Shown one piece after another: positions 15,566 to 24,404 of a stretch of 64,000 nt of DNA (its first letter is position 1; the number at the start of each line of letters is the position of its first letter). The stretch spans positions 248,001 to 312,000 of the forward strand of contig JAUIEJ010000008.1 in NCBI GenBank assembly GCA_030428885.1. Reading direction: 5' to 3'. The notes under the pieces were generated by a model. It was given only the letters and a program-made list of their open reading frames with translations, was not told where the DNA came from and made no database searches. Both the position numbers and the translations under genes were made by a program. The stretch is from Gemmatimonadota bacterium. GTDB taxonomy: Bacteria > Gemmatimonadota > Gemmatimonadetes > Longimicrobiales > Gaopeijiaceae.

Positions 15566-18500
15566 TCAGTCGCCCGTGGCCGGGTGGAGCGCCGTCTCCG
15601 CGGCGTGGGATCGCCGCGAGGCCCTCTTCACCAACGCCTCGTGCCAGAGAGAGTAGATCGCGGGTATCACCACCAGGGTGAGCACCGTCGCCGAGACCAT
15701 CCCGCCGATCATGGGGGCGGCGATCCGTCTCATGACGGAGCCGCCGGCGCCGTGCCCCCAGAAGAGGGGCAGGAGCCCGGCCATGATGGCGATCACCGTC
15801 ATCATCTTGGGGCGCACCCGGTGTACGGCGCCCTCCATGATGGCGTCGTGGAGTCCCTCCAGCGTCTCACGCCCGGCCCGCACCTGGTCGGCCCAGGCGT
15901 GGCGCAGGTAGATCAGCATGATCACCCCCGTTTCGGCCGCGACGCCGGCCAGGGCCACGAAGCCGATGGCGGTGGCCACCGACCAGTGGTAGTCCAGGAG
16001 CGCCATGAGCACCACGCCGCCCACCAGGGCGAACGGCAGTGACAACATGACGATGAGGGTGTCGGAGATCGTGCCGAAGTTCAGGTAGAGCAGCAGGAAG
16101 ATGATGAGCAGGGTGGCCGGAACCACCAGGGCCAGCTTCTGCTTCGCCCGCTGCATGTATTCGTACTGCCCCGACCACGTGATCGAGTAGCCCGCGGGAA
16201 GCTCCACCATGCTCTCGACCATGGCCCGGGCCTCGGCCACGTACGAACCGAGATCGCTCCCCTCCACGTCGACGAAGACCCATGCGGTGGGAAAGGCCTG
16301 TTCGGTCTTCACCACCATGGGGCCGCCCACCGTGCGAATCGTGGCCACCTGGCCCAGGGGGATCTGATCGCGACCCATGCCGGCCTCCATGCGCGGGGTC
16401 GGCCTCCCCGTGTTCGTCGCGGGGGACGCCCGGTCCAGGCCGCGCATGCTGCTCGGTGCGGCCATGCCGGCCATGCCCGGATCGCGGCGCATGCCCACGG
16501 GGATCAGGATCTCGGCGATCTTCTCGGGCTGGTCCCGGAGTTCCTGGGGGTACCGGACTCGTACGCCGTAGCGCTCCCGTCCCTCGACCGCCCGCGTTAC
16601 AGCCATGCCCCCCACGGCCGACTCGATGACCATCTGGATCTGGCGCACGTTGAGGCCGTATCGGGCCGCGGCGTCCCGATCGATGTCGATGTCGAGGTAG
16701 GAGCCCCCCAACACCCGCTCGCCGAACGCGGAGCGGGTTCCGGGCACCATCTGGACGGCGGCTTCGACCTCCTTCGCGAGGCGTTCGAGCTCGGCGAGGT
16801 CGGGGCCGAAGATCTTCACCCCCACGGGCGTGCGAATGCCGGTGGCCAGCATGTCGATGCGCCCCTTGATGGGCATCGTCCAGGAGTTGGTGATGCCGGC
16901 CATGCGCAGCGCGTCGTCCATCTCGTCGAGCAGGCTCTCGTACGTGACCCCCGGCCGCCACTCGTCTTCGTCCTTCAGGACGATGGTCGTCTCGAACATG
17001 GCCAGGGGGGCCGGATCGGTGGCGGTCGTCGCGCGTCCGGCCTTGCCGAACACGCTCTCCACTTCCGGGAAGTCCTTCAGGATCGAGTCCTGCGTCTGCA
17101 GCGTCTCCGAGGCCTTGGCGATGCTGATTCCCGGCAGCGTGGTGGGCATGTAGAGGATCGTGCCCTCGTTCAGGGGCGGCATGAACTCCGAGCCGATGCT
17201 CCGGAACGGCAGGACGGTGAGGATCAGCACGGCCGCTGCAGCGCCGATGACGGGGAGGCGATAGCGCAGCACGAACTCGAGAACCGGCTTGTAGGCCGCG
17301 ATGAGAAACCGGTTCACCGGATTGGCCCGTTCCCGGTGGATGCGTCCCCGGATGAACAGGCCCATGGTTACGGGCACGAGGGTGACGGAGAGGAGCGCCG
17401 CCGATGCCATGGCCAGCGTCTTGGTCCACGCCAGGGGCTCGAACAGCCGGCCCTCCTGCGCCTCCAGGGCGAAGACGGGCACGAACGACACGGTGATGAT
17501 GAGAAGGGAGAAGAAGAGGGCCGGCCCCACCTCCTTCGACGACGCCACGACCACGTTCCACCGCTCCCGGGGGCTCAGGAGTCGCGTATGGAGGTGGTCG
17601 CCGCCCGGATCACCGGGGAGCGGGCGCCCCGCACGGGCGGCCTCTTCCCGCTTGGCGTCGATGGTGGCCTCGAGATGCTTGTGCATGTTCTCGACCATCA
17701 CGATCGCGGCATCGATCATGGCGCCGATGGCGATGGCGATGCCCCCGAGGCTCATGATGTCGGCACCGAGTCCCAGACCCCGCATGGCGATGAAGGCCAT
17801 CAGGATGCCCAGGGGCAGGGTGAGGATCGCCACCAGGGCGCTCTGGACGTGCCACAGGAAGAGGACCGTGACCAGCGCCACCACCAGCGACTCCTCCAGC
17901 AGCTTCTCCTTCAGGGTGTCGATGGCGCGATGGATCAGGTCGGAGCGGTCGTAGACGGGGGTCACGACCAGCCCGGCCGGGAAGCCGGGCTCCAGTTCGT
18001 CGAGCCTCGCCTTCACCCGGTCGATGGTGGTCAGGGCGTTCTCGCCGAACCGCATCACGACGATCCCCCCGACGACGTCCCCACGGCCGTCCAGATCGGC
18101 CACGCCCCGGCGCACGTCGGGCGCGAGGCGCACGTCGGCGACGTCCGCCACGCGAATCGGCGTGCCGTGGGCGGTCGACGCGACGACGACCGACTCGATG
18201 TCGGCGATGCCCTCGAGGTAGCCCAGGCCCCGGATCATGTATTCCCGCTCGGCCATCTCCAGGACCATGGCCCCCACGTCATCGTTGGACGCCCGCAGGG
18301 CCTCCATGACCGCGGTCACCGGAATGTCGAACCCCCGCAGCTTCGCGGGATCGACCGTCACCTCGTACACCTGCTCGTAGCCACCCACCGTGGCCACCTC
18401 GCTCACGCCCGGCACCGACGTGAGCTGATAGCGCAGGTACCAGTCCTGGTAGGACCGGAGATCGGCCAGCGACATCGTGCCCGTCGTGTCCTCCAGCGCG

Positions 18501-18925
18501 TACTGGTAGACCCAGCCGAGCCCGGTGGCGTCGGGGCCGAGGGAGGGCTCGGCCCGCTCGGGCAGGGCGCCCCGGATGCCCGAGAGGTACTCCAGCACAC
18601 GGCTCCGGGCCCAGTAGAGGTCGGTGCCGTCGTCGAAGATCACGTACACGAACGACGTGCCGAAGAAGGAGTAGCCCCGGACGGTCTGGGCCCCGGGCAC
18701 CTTGAGCATCTCGGAGGCCACCGGATAGGTGACCTGGTCTTCGACGATCATCGGGGCCTGGCCGGGATAGTCCGTCCGGACGATGACCTGCACGTCGGAG
18801 AGGTCGGGGAGCGCCTCCAGCGGCGTGCTCCGCATGGCCAGGATTCCCCCGGCCGTGACGAACACGGCGGCGAGCAGCACCAGAAAGGTGTTGCGGACCG
18901 ACCATTCGATGACGCGACTGAGCAT
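15566..18925 (-). CDS. cusA: Cus-type copper/silver RND efflux permease
   Basis: A 1119-residue inner-membrane pump. It carries helix-4 proton-relay residues in the CusA form GGIAIAIGAMIDAAIVMVEN followed by MHKHLE, porter strings GSEFMPPLNEGTILYMPTTL, and the copper-site region WTMPIKGRIDMLATGIRTPVG, where E. coli CusA has IDMLSTGIKS with the metal-binding Met. A loop near residues 800-840 is unusually rich in Met, Gly and Pro (MRRDPGMAGMAAPSSMRGL), which is absent from the Czc-type pump in this window and may bind Cu+/Ag+. It lies 21 bases downstream of the adaptor gene and 25 bases upstream of the PII-like gene. Confidence 0.92.
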   Translation of the reverse strand: MLSRVIEWSVRNTFLVLLAAVFVTAGGILAMRSTPLEALPDLSDVQVIVRTDYPGQAPMIVEDQVTYPVASEMLKVPGAQTVRGYSFFGTSFVYVIFDDGTDLYWARSRVLEYLSGIRGALPERAEPSLGPDATGLGWVYQYALEDTTGTMSLADLRSYQDWYLRYQLTSVPGVSEVATVGGYEQVYEVTVDPAKLRGFDIPVTAVMEALRASNDDVGAMVLEMAEREYMIRGLGYLEGIADIESVVVASTAHGTPIRVADVADVRLAPDVRRGVADLDGRGDVVGGIVVMRFGENALTTIDRVKARLDELEPGFPAGLVVTPVYDRSDLIHRAIDTLKEKLLEESLVVALVTVLFLWHVQSALVAILTLPLGILMAFIAMRGLGLGADIMSLGGIAIAIGAMIDAAIVMVENMHKHLEATIDAKREEAARAGRPLPGDPGGDHLHTRLLSPRERWNVVVASSKEVGPALFFSLLIITVSFVPVFALEAQEGRLFEPLAWTKTLAMASAALLSVTLVPVTMGLFIRGRIHRERANPVNRFLIAAYKPVLEFVLRYRLPVIGAAAAVLILTVLPFRSIGSEFMPPLNEGTILYMPTTLPGISIAKASETLQTQDSILKDFPEVESVFGKAGRATTATDPAPLAMFETTIVLKDEDEWRPGVTYESLLDEMDDALRMAGITNSWTMPIKGRIDMLATGIRTPVGVKIFGPDLAELERLAKEVEAAVQMVPGTRSAFGERVLGGSYLDIDIDRDAAARYGLNVRQIQMVIESAVGGMAVTRAVEGRERYGVRVRYPQELRDQPEKIAEILIPVGMRRDPGMAGMAAPSSMRGLDRASPATNTGRPTPRMEAGMGRDQIPLGQVATIRTVGGPMVVKTEQAFPTAWVFVDVEGSDLGSYVAEARAMVESMVELPAGYSITWSGQYEYMQRAKQKLALVVPATLLIIFLLLYLNFGTISDTLIVMLSLPFALVGGVVLMALLDYHWSVATAIGFVALAGVAAETGVIMLIYLRHAWADQVRAGRETLEGLHDAIMEGAVHRVRPKMMTVIAIMAGLLPLFWGHGAGGSVMRRIAAPMIGGMVSATVLTLVVIPAIYSLWHEALVKRASRRSHAAETALHPATGD

Positions 18926-18946
18926 GGTGGTGTCTCCTCGGCCGAA

Positions 18947-20251
18947 TCAGCGACGCGGGGTGGACGTTCCGGACGTGTCCGGGGGCATGGCCCCCATGTC
19001 GTGTCCCGAATGGTCCATGGCGGGTGCCGTGTCGGGAGCCGGGGTCCCCATCTCGTGACCCGAGTGGTCCATGGCCGCTCCCTCGGACTCGCCCTCCATG
19101 GCCTCCATGCCGGCGGTCAGCGCCCCCAGGCTCGACTCGGCATCGACCAGGAAGGCCGCGGACGCCACCACCCGGTCGCCCTCGGCGAGGCCCTCGAGCA
19201 CCTGCACGTCGGCGCCCGCGGAGCGGCCGGCGACGACCTCGCGGGGCACCAGCTGCCCGTCGGCGGCCCGCACGAAAACCAGGGAGCGCGTGCCCGTCGA
19301 CATCACGGCGGTGCGGGGCACCACCACGGTGGGATCCAGAGCGGGCGCCTCCAACCGCACCCGGGCGTACATGCCGGGCTTGAGGGCTCCCCGGGGGTTG
19401 GGCAGCTCCAGGCGCACCCGCCCCGTCCGCGATTCCACCGACACGGTGGGATAGACGTACGTGACCCGGGCCTCGAAGCTCCGGCCCGGCAGAGCCTCGA
19501 AGGTCGCCACCGCCCGCTGACCTTCGGCCACGAGGGCCAGGTCCTTCTCGAACACGTCGGCCTCGATCCAGACCCGCGACAGATCGGCCACCCGGAACAG
19601 GGTCATGCCCGGCATGATCCGGTCGCCCTCGACGACGTTCTTTTCCACGACGACGCCCCCGGCCGGGGCCCGCAACGTGAGCGTCCGGCTCACCGTGCCG
19701 GACTCCTCGACACGGGCGATCTCGTCGGGGGGCACGTCCCAGTAGGCCAACCGCCGCCGTGCCGACTCGAGCAGGGTGCGGGCCGTCTCCTCGGCACGCC
19801 CCTCGGGAGCCTCCCGGAGCAGTCTCGCGGCAAGGGCGAGCTCCTCCTGGGCCGACACCAGCATGGGGCTGTAGACGTCCATCAACGGCTCCCCCCGATC
19901 CACGGCGGCCCCGGTGAAGTCGACGTGGAGTTCCTCGATCCAGCCCTCGATCTTCGGGTTCACGGCGGCGAGGCGCGTCTCGTCGTAGCCCACGGTACCC
20001 AGGGCCTCGACCCCGACCTCCAGGCTGCGTCGCTCCGCCGTGGCGAAAGTGACGCCGATGCGGCGGGCGTCTTCCGGGGTGAGACGAACGGGGGACTGCG
20101 TCTCGGCCCCGGCGGCCATGGCGGAATGGTCGTGGCCTTCCATGGACTCGCTCGTCTGGGCGGGCGCGTCGTCCTGGAGTCGCCAACCCACGAGAGCGGC
20201 GGCGGAAAGGACGAGAACGGCGGCGAGAGCGATCTGGGTACGGGTCTTCAT
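18947..20251 (-). CDS. cusB: Cus-type membrane fusion protein with Met/His-rich ends
   Basis: A 434-residue adaptor. ATG 20251 overlaps the outer-membrane factor stop (ATGA). Order: signal anchor (IALAAVLVLSAAALVGW), an N-terminal metal-rich segment MEGHDHSAMAAGAE, the CusB-like stretch VNPKIEGWIEELHVDFTGA with lipoyl half, helices with YSPMLVSAQEELALAARLL (typical of CusB), second lipoyl half TLRAPAGGVVVEKNVVEGD, barrel VADLSRVWIEADVFEKDL, and a C-terminal tail with two copies of MDHSGH[ED]MG. The Met/His repeats at both ends are consistent with Cu+/Ag+ capture and hand-over to CusA. Confidence 0.92.
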   Translation of the reverse strand: MKTRTQIALAAVLVLSAAALVGWRLQDDAPAQTSESMEGHDHSAMAAGAETQSPVRLTPEDARRIGVTFATAERRSLEVGVEALGTVGYDETRLAAVNPKIEGWIEELHVDFTGAAVDRGEPLMDVYSPMLVSAQEELALAARLLREAPEGRAEETARTLLESARRRLAYWDVPPDEIARVEESGTVSRTLTLRAPAGGVVVEKNVVEGDRIMPGMTLFRVADLSRVWIEADVFEKDLALVAEGQRAVATFEALPGRSFEARVTYVYPTVSVESRTGRVRLELPNPRGALKPGMYARVRLEAPALDPTVVVPRTAVMSTGTRSLVFVRAADGQLVPREVVAGRSAGADVQVLEGLAEGDRVVASAAFLVDAESSLGALTAGMEAMEGESEGAAMDHSGHEMGTPAPDTAPAMDHSGHDMGAMPPDTSGTSTPRR

Positions 20252-21564
20252 CGTTGCTCCGGCGCGGGGGCCAGGATCGAGGTGGTGCGAGGGAGGGCGC
20301 GGCCCACGGTGGACTCCAGCCCCGCCACCGCACGGCCGTAGTCGGCGAAGAGATCGACCAACTCGCTCTCGTAGCGGTTCGCCGACATCTGGGCGTCGAC
20401 CAGGGTCATGAAGTCCACCCCCCCGACGCGGTACGAGGAAAGGGCCGATTCGACGGTCGCGTGGGCTTCGGGCAGGATCCCGGTACGGTAGAGGTCGATG
20501 AGCGTTCCGGCCGTCTCCAGGTCCGCCATGAGGACGCCGATCCGGCTCTCCACCTCGGCGCGGGAGGCCGAGAGGTCGGCCCGTGCCCTCTGCAGCGAGG
20601 CCCGAGCCTCCTCCCGCGCGGCGTACTGCCGGGAGCCCGCATGGACCGGCAACGAGAAACCGATCACCGCACTCCCCATTCGCTCGGTTCCGAGACCCCG
20701 ATCGCGCTGCCCGTACGTCACGCCCACCGTGAAGTCCGGCCAGATCGTCTTGCGGGCCAGGTCGGTCCCCAGGTCGGCCCGGTCCACGGCCGTGCGATCC
20801 CGCCGCAGGAGCGGGCGCGAGTCCCACGCCCACGCTTCGAGCGTGTCGCCGTCGGGGATCGTCGACGGGAGGGGGTCCAGCACCGGACTCGGGATCGGCG
20901 TGTCGGCGGGTCGGTCGAGCAGGCCGTTGAGCCGGGCGGCCGCCGCCGTCCGCATGGCCTCCATGGTGCGGATCTCCCCGTCCATGCGCACGACTTCGAC
21001 GTCGGCCCGGAGCACGTCGGTCTGGGCCCCTTCGCCCGCGGCGTAGAGGGCGCGAGCCACGGTGCGGAAGCTCTCGAGGAGCCCGAGGGTCTCGCGCATC
21101 ACCGCGAGGCGACCTTCGAACGAATAGAGGTCGTAGAAGAGGTCGGAGGTTTCGCGGCGAAGGCTCCACCACGTCTCTTCGGCGCTCGCCTCGGCCATGC
21201 GGTGCGTCGCCTCGGCGACGTCTCCGCGGAGTCCCAGAGTGCCGGGAAACGGAAACCGCTGCATCAACTGCACCGACGGCGCCATGGAGGCGGGCATGTC
21301 GGCGTTCAGATCGGGCAGCCCCACGTTCATGACGCCGAGCTGGACCATGGGGTCGGGCAGGGTCGACGCCTCGTCGACCCGGGCCGCTGCCGCCGCGGCC
21401 ACGGCGCGAGCCGCCTCGAGACGCGGGCTGCGAGAGGCCAGCGTGTCCAGGAGCGCGCCCAGACGGAGCGTCGACGAGGCGGGCGACGGCTCGGGGGACT
21501 GGGCCGTGAGAGGCGCCCAGACGAGGAGGAGGGCCACGGTGGCCGGCCCGGCGAATCGAAGCAT
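20248..21564 (-). CDS. cusC: Outer-membrane efflux factor of the Cus-type pump
   Basis: A 438-residue TolC-superfamily protein with a signal peptide (MLRFAGPATVALLLVWAPLTAQ) and the two OEP repeats: LGALLDTLASRSPRLEAARA and the coil LFYDLYSFEGRLAVMRETLGLLESF; the second half has GFSLPVHAGSRQYAAREEARASLQRA, typical of this branch. The stretch VMNVGLPDLNADMPASMAPSV is methionine-rich. It is the first pump gene, 95 bases downstream of the sensor kinase stop, and its upstream region carries the operator repeats at 21,626-21,663. Confidence 0.88.
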   Translation of the reverse strand: MLRFAGPATVALLLVWAPLTAQSPEPSPASSTLRLGALLDTLASRSPRLEAARAVAAAAAARVDEASTLPDPMVQLGVMNVGLPDLNADMPASMAPSVQLMQRFPFPGTLGLRGDVAEATHRMAEASAEETWWSLRRETSDLFYDLYSFEGRLAVMRETLGLLESFRTVARALYAAGEGAQTDVLRADVEVVRMDGEIRTMEAMRTAAAARLNGLLDRPADTPIPSPVLDPLPSTIPDGDTLEAWAWDSRPLLRRDRTAVDRADLGTDLARKTIWPDFTVGVTYGQRDRGLGTERMGSAVIGFSLPVHAGSRQYAAREEARASLQRARADLSASRAEVESRIGVLMADLETAGTLIDLYRTGILPEAHATVESALSSYRVGGVDFMTLVDAQMSANRYESELVDLFADYGRAVAGLESTVGRALPRTTSILAPAPEQR

Positions 21565-21625
21565 GGAGGGACGTTCTCCGGCGACGGGATCTCGAAACCG
21601 ATGAGACCAACCTCGCCGCCCGCCC

Positions 21626-21663
21626 GTGAAGGCTCCGTTAGATCACGGTGAAGGTGCCTTCAC
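21626..21663. promoter_or_regulatory. Candidate CusR operator upstream of the pump operon
   Basis: On the plus strand GTGAAGG occurs at 21626-21632 and 21648-21654, exactly 22 bp (two helical turns) apart, with the inverted copy CCTTCAC at 21657-21663. It sits between the end of cusS and the start of cusC. The same TGAAG/CTTCA half-site is arrayed with 11-bp periodicity before cusR (23,827-23,873). Direct repeats on an 11-bp period are how OmpR/PhoB-type regulators bind, so CusR is the likely binder. Confidence 0.55.
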
Positions 21664-23093
21664 CCGGTGTGGGGAGAACTCCGACGGAGGGTTCCGAAGG
21701 GGACTACGACGTCGAACCGAGCGCCTCCCTCGCGTCGGTTCGAAGCCTCCACGGATCCGCCCAGTCCCTCGACGATGGCGTGGACGATGGCGAGCCCGAG
21801 GCCGGTGCCCGGGGTGTCTCCTCCGGGGGTGCGGGCCGCATCGGCCCGGTAGAACCGGTCGAAGAGGCGCTCCGGGTCGTCGCCCAACCCGGGGCCGGTG
21901 TCCTCCACGACGATGTGGAGTCCGTCGCTCGTCCGGTTCAGGTGAACGTCCACGCGCCCGCCCCGGGGCGTGAACTTGAGCCCGTTGTCCACGAGGTTCC
22001 ACACGATCTGCCCCACGAGGCCGGCGTCGATGGGGAGGACGCCTTCGTCGTCGGCCCGGATGGAGAGCGTCACCCCCGATTCCTCTTCGGCCCGTCGGAA
22101 GCGATCGGCGAGGCGAGCGGCGAAGGCCCGACTGTCGACGGGTTCCCACCGCGGACTGAGCGCGTCGGCGTCGGCGCGGGCGAGGGTGAGGAGGTCTTCG
22201 GTGATCCGGGACAGGCGCAGGATCTCCTCGAGGTTGCTCTTCAGCACCTCCCGATATTCGCCGGCGCGGCGATCCTTTCTCAGCGCGATCTCGATCTCAC
22301 CCCGGAGCGCCGTGAGGGGCGATCGGAGTTCGTGGCTCGCGTCGGCCGTGAACCGGGTCTGGGTATCGAAGGCGTGCTGGATGCGCCCCAGCATCGTGTT
22401 GAGGACTTCGACGAGGCGGTGGTACTCGCGGGTGTCGGACCACGCCTGGATGCGTCGGTCCAGCGAACCGGCCCCGATCTCCTCGGCCTGGTCGATGACG
22501 TCGTGAACTGGTCGCACGGCGCGTCCGGCGAGCCACCAGCCCCCGGCGGCCGAGCCCACGAAAACGACGCCGGCGAGTGCCGCGAAGAAGGCTACGAGGC
22601 GCCCGACCATTTCGTCGCGTGGGGAAAGGGGGGCGGCCACCTGGAGCACGTGCCGATCGTGGGGCGGCCCGAATCGACCCAACGGGTAGTAGACGGATCG
22701 AACCGCCCTCCCCTCGAACACCTGCTCCCGCCAGACCAGGTCACCCTCGGTGGAGAGGCGGAGGGCGGCGCGGTCGAGGGGAAGGTCGGCGGTCATGAAT
22801 TGGCTTCGCAGTAGACTACGCCCCCCCTCGCTCCAGACCTGGGCGTACTGAATCAGATCCCGTACCGAGACCGCTTCCTCGGGCGTCAGCTGCCACTCGT
22901 GGAAATGCATGGCGCCGTCCGGGGAATCCACCAGGGAAGCCGCCTGAATCGACGCGACGTTGAGGATCGCGGCATTGAGTTCCCGATCGAGGATCACCCG
23001 GAGGGTCCAGAGGCTCGCCGCCGAGATCAGCACCACCGCCACGGTCATCGCCGCCGTGAATCGAACGGCCAGCTGAACTCGAAACGACCTCAT
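21660..23093 (-). CDS. cusS: Sensor histidine kinase of the Cus-type locus
   Basis: A 477-residue membrane kinase. ATG 23093 overlaps the response-regulator stop (ATGA). Two membrane helices (about 12-34 and 165-189) bracket a periplasmic sensor loop of about 130 residues containing a HFHEWQ segment and other histidines that could bind metal. Then come a HAMP linker ([19 protein letters not shown]), the phosphoacceptor H254 in [19 protein letters not shown], and the ATPase boxes N ([12 protein letters not shown]), G1 (DTGPGL) and G2 (GTGLGLAIV). It likely phosphorylates the adjacent CusR in response to periplasmic copper or silver. Confidence 0.9.
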   Translation of the reverse strand: MRSFRVQLAVRFTAAMTVAVVLISAASLWTLRVILDRELNAAILNVASIQAASLVDSPDGAMHFHEWQLTPEEAVSVRDLIQYAQVWSEGGRSLLRSQFMTADLPLDRAALRLSTEGDLVWREQVFEGRAVRSVYYPLGRFGPPHDRHVLQVAAPLSPRDEMVGRLVAFFAALAGVVFVGSAAGGWWLAGRAVRPVHDVIDQAEEIGAGSLDRRIQAWSDTREYHRLVEVLNTMLGRIQHAFDTQTRFTADASHELRSPLTALRGEIEIALRKDRRAGEYREVLKSNLEEILRLSRITEDLLTLARADADALSPRWEPVDSRAFAARLADRFRRAEEESGVTLSIRADDEGVLPIDAGLVGQIVWNLVDNGLKFTPRGGRVDVHLNRTSDGLHIVVEDTGPGLGDDPERLFDRFYRADAARTPGGDTPGTGLGLAIVHAIVEGLGGSVEASNRREGGARFDVVVPFGTLRRSSPHTG

Positions 23094-23773
23094 TCGGGAT
23101 CGTCCCGCTGGAACACGTACCCGACCCCCCGGATCGTGTGGACCAGGGGCGAGGCTTTCTCGGAGCCCCGGAGCTTCCGTCGAAGATGGGCGATGTGGAC
23201 GTCGACCACGTTGCTCATGGGATCGAAACTGAGGTCCCACACCTTCTCCAGCAGTTCGGTTCGACGAATCACCCGCTCCCGATGGAGGAGGAAGAACTCG
23301 AGGAGCTGGAACTCCTTTGGGGTGAGGTCCAGTCGCCCACCCTTGCGAGTCGCCACGTGCTTGACCCGATCGAGCTCGACATCGTCGTAGATGAGCCGAT
23401 CGGGCCGTTCCGAACCCCCGCGACGGAGAAGGGCCCGAATCCGGGCGAGGAGCTCGTCGAAGCTGAACGGCTTGGTGAGATAGTCGTCCGCGCCGGCGTC
23501 GAGGCCCTGGACGATGTCTTCACGGGCGTCCCGAGCGGTGAGGAGGAGAATCGGGACAGCGCGTTCCCGGGTGCGCAGCTCCCGCACGATCTCCAGCCCC
23601 GATTTTCCGGGCATCATCACGTCGAGGAGCAGCAGGTCGTAGTCGTAGACGAGCGCCTTCATGGCGCCATCGGCACCGTCGTGGGCGACATCGACGGAGT
23701 AGCCCTCCTCTCGGAGTCCCTTCTCGAGGAAGCTGGCGACCTTCTTGTCGTCTTCGGCGACCAGGATGCGCAT
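23090..23773 (-). CDS. cusR: OmpR-family response regulator of the Cus-type locus
   Basis: A 227-residue DNA-binding regulator with receiver residues E7, D8, D51 (phosphoacceptor, [13 protein letters not shown]), T79 and K101 (YLTKPF), then an OmpR-type winged helix ([20 protein letters not shown] and IRGVGYVF). It heads the operon with the kinase and reads from the region that carries the 11-bp repeat array at 23,827-23,873. It likely activates the pump operon and its own gene when phosphorylated. Confidence 0.92.
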   Translation of the reverse strand: MRILVAEDDKKVASFLEKGLREEGYSVDVAHDGADGAMKALVYDYDLLLLDVMMPGKSGLEIVRELRTRERAVPILLLTARDAREDIVQGLDAGADDYLTKPFSFDELLARIRALLRRGGSERPDRLIYDDVELDRVKHVATRKGGRLDLTPKEFQLLEFFLLHRERVIRRTELLEKVWDLSFDPMSNVVDVHIAHLRRKLRGSEKASPLVHTIRGVGYVFQRDDPE

Positions 23774-23826
23774 GGGCAGGCCAATGGTTGTGGGGCGCAG
23801 ACGGTCCCAAAGCTAGTACTCACCGC

Positions 23827-23873
23827 TGAAGGGCGGATGAAGGTCCGGTGAAGAAGTCTTCATGGCGACTTCA
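23827..23873. promoter_or_regulatory. Array of five 11-bp-phased TGAAG/CTTCA half-sites before cusR
   Basis: Plus-strand TGAAG copies begin at 23827, 23838 and 23849 (exactly 11 bp apart); inverted copies CTTCA begin at 23858 and 23869 (again 11 bp apart). The block lies 54-100 bases upstream of the cusR start and 68 bases before the divergent SnoaL-like gene. Such phased direct repeats fit cooperative binding of an OmpR-type dimer; the same half-site recurs before cusC. Confidence 0.6.
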
Positions 23874-23940
23874 CCGGCCATTCATGTGCCGAGGGCCAGG
23901 ATCGACTTCCATCCCCCCTCCCGCTCATCGGAGCCTGGCC

Positions 23941-24393
23941 ATGCGAACGACCCGAGGAACTCTCCTTCCCGCCTTGGCGTTCCTGACCCTCCTGACCCCT
24001 GGCGCAGTCTCCGGACAGGAGTCGTCGGACTCGGCAGCCGTTGCGACCGTCGTCGCCGCCTTCCACGACGCGCTTTCGTCCGGGGAGGGGGATCGGGCGC
24101 TGGACCTCCTCACGGACCATGTCCGCGTTCTCGAAGGCGGCGGTGTGGAAACGCGGGAGGAATACGCCGACCACCACCTTCCGGCCGACATGGCTTTCGC
24201 CCAGGCGGTCAGCCGCGAGCGGGGCGACCTCGAGGTGGTGGTCCGAGGCGACGTGGCCTGGGCGATCTCGAGCAGTCGGGCCGTAGGCACCTGGCGCGAA
24301 CGCCCCGTCGACTCGCGTACCGCCGAATTGATGGTGCTGGAGCGCCAGTCCGATGGCTGGCGGATCTCGGCGATCCACTGGTCGTCGCGCTAG
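23941..24393 (+). CDS. Exported SnoaL/DUF4440-like protein
   Basis: A 150-residue protein with a signal peptide (MRTTRGTLLPALAFLTLLTPGAVSG) and a single NTF2-like domain of the DUF4440 type: VVAAFHDALSSGEGDRALDLL, then VRVLEGGGVETREEYADHHLPADMAFA and a C-terminal LERQSDGWRISAIHWSSR. Members of this fold bind small ligands or act as enzymes; no specific role can be assigned, and no catalytic Asp/His set is evident. ATG 23941 is chosen because it directly precedes the signal peptide. Its promoter region is shared with the divergent cusR gene and contains the TGAAG array, so metal-dependent control is plausible; the conserved histidines (DHHLPADM) would suit metal binding. Confidence 0.75.
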   Translation: MRTTRGTLLPALAFLTLLTPGAVSGQESSDSAAVATVVAAFHDALSSGEGDRALDLLTDHVRVLEGGGVETREEYADHHLPADMAFAQAVSRERGDLEVVVRGDVAWAISSSRAVGTWRERPVDSRTAELMVLERQSDGWRISAIHWSSR

Positions 24394-24404
24394 GGAAGCC
24401 TAGC
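24389..24404. terminator. Short bidirectional hairpin between convergent genes
   Basis: GCTAGG (24389-24394), loop GAAG, CCTAGC (24399-24404). It spans the stop codons of the SnoaL-like gene and the hydroxylase large-subunit gene, which converge with only 6 bases between them. No T-run follows, so intrinsic termination is uncertain. Confidence 0.4.

Noticed and set aside
18947..21610. An 887-codon frame seeming to fuse two proteins before cusB
   Set aside because: Its first half is antisense-like noise across cusC; cusB starts at ATG 20251 in an ATGA overlap.
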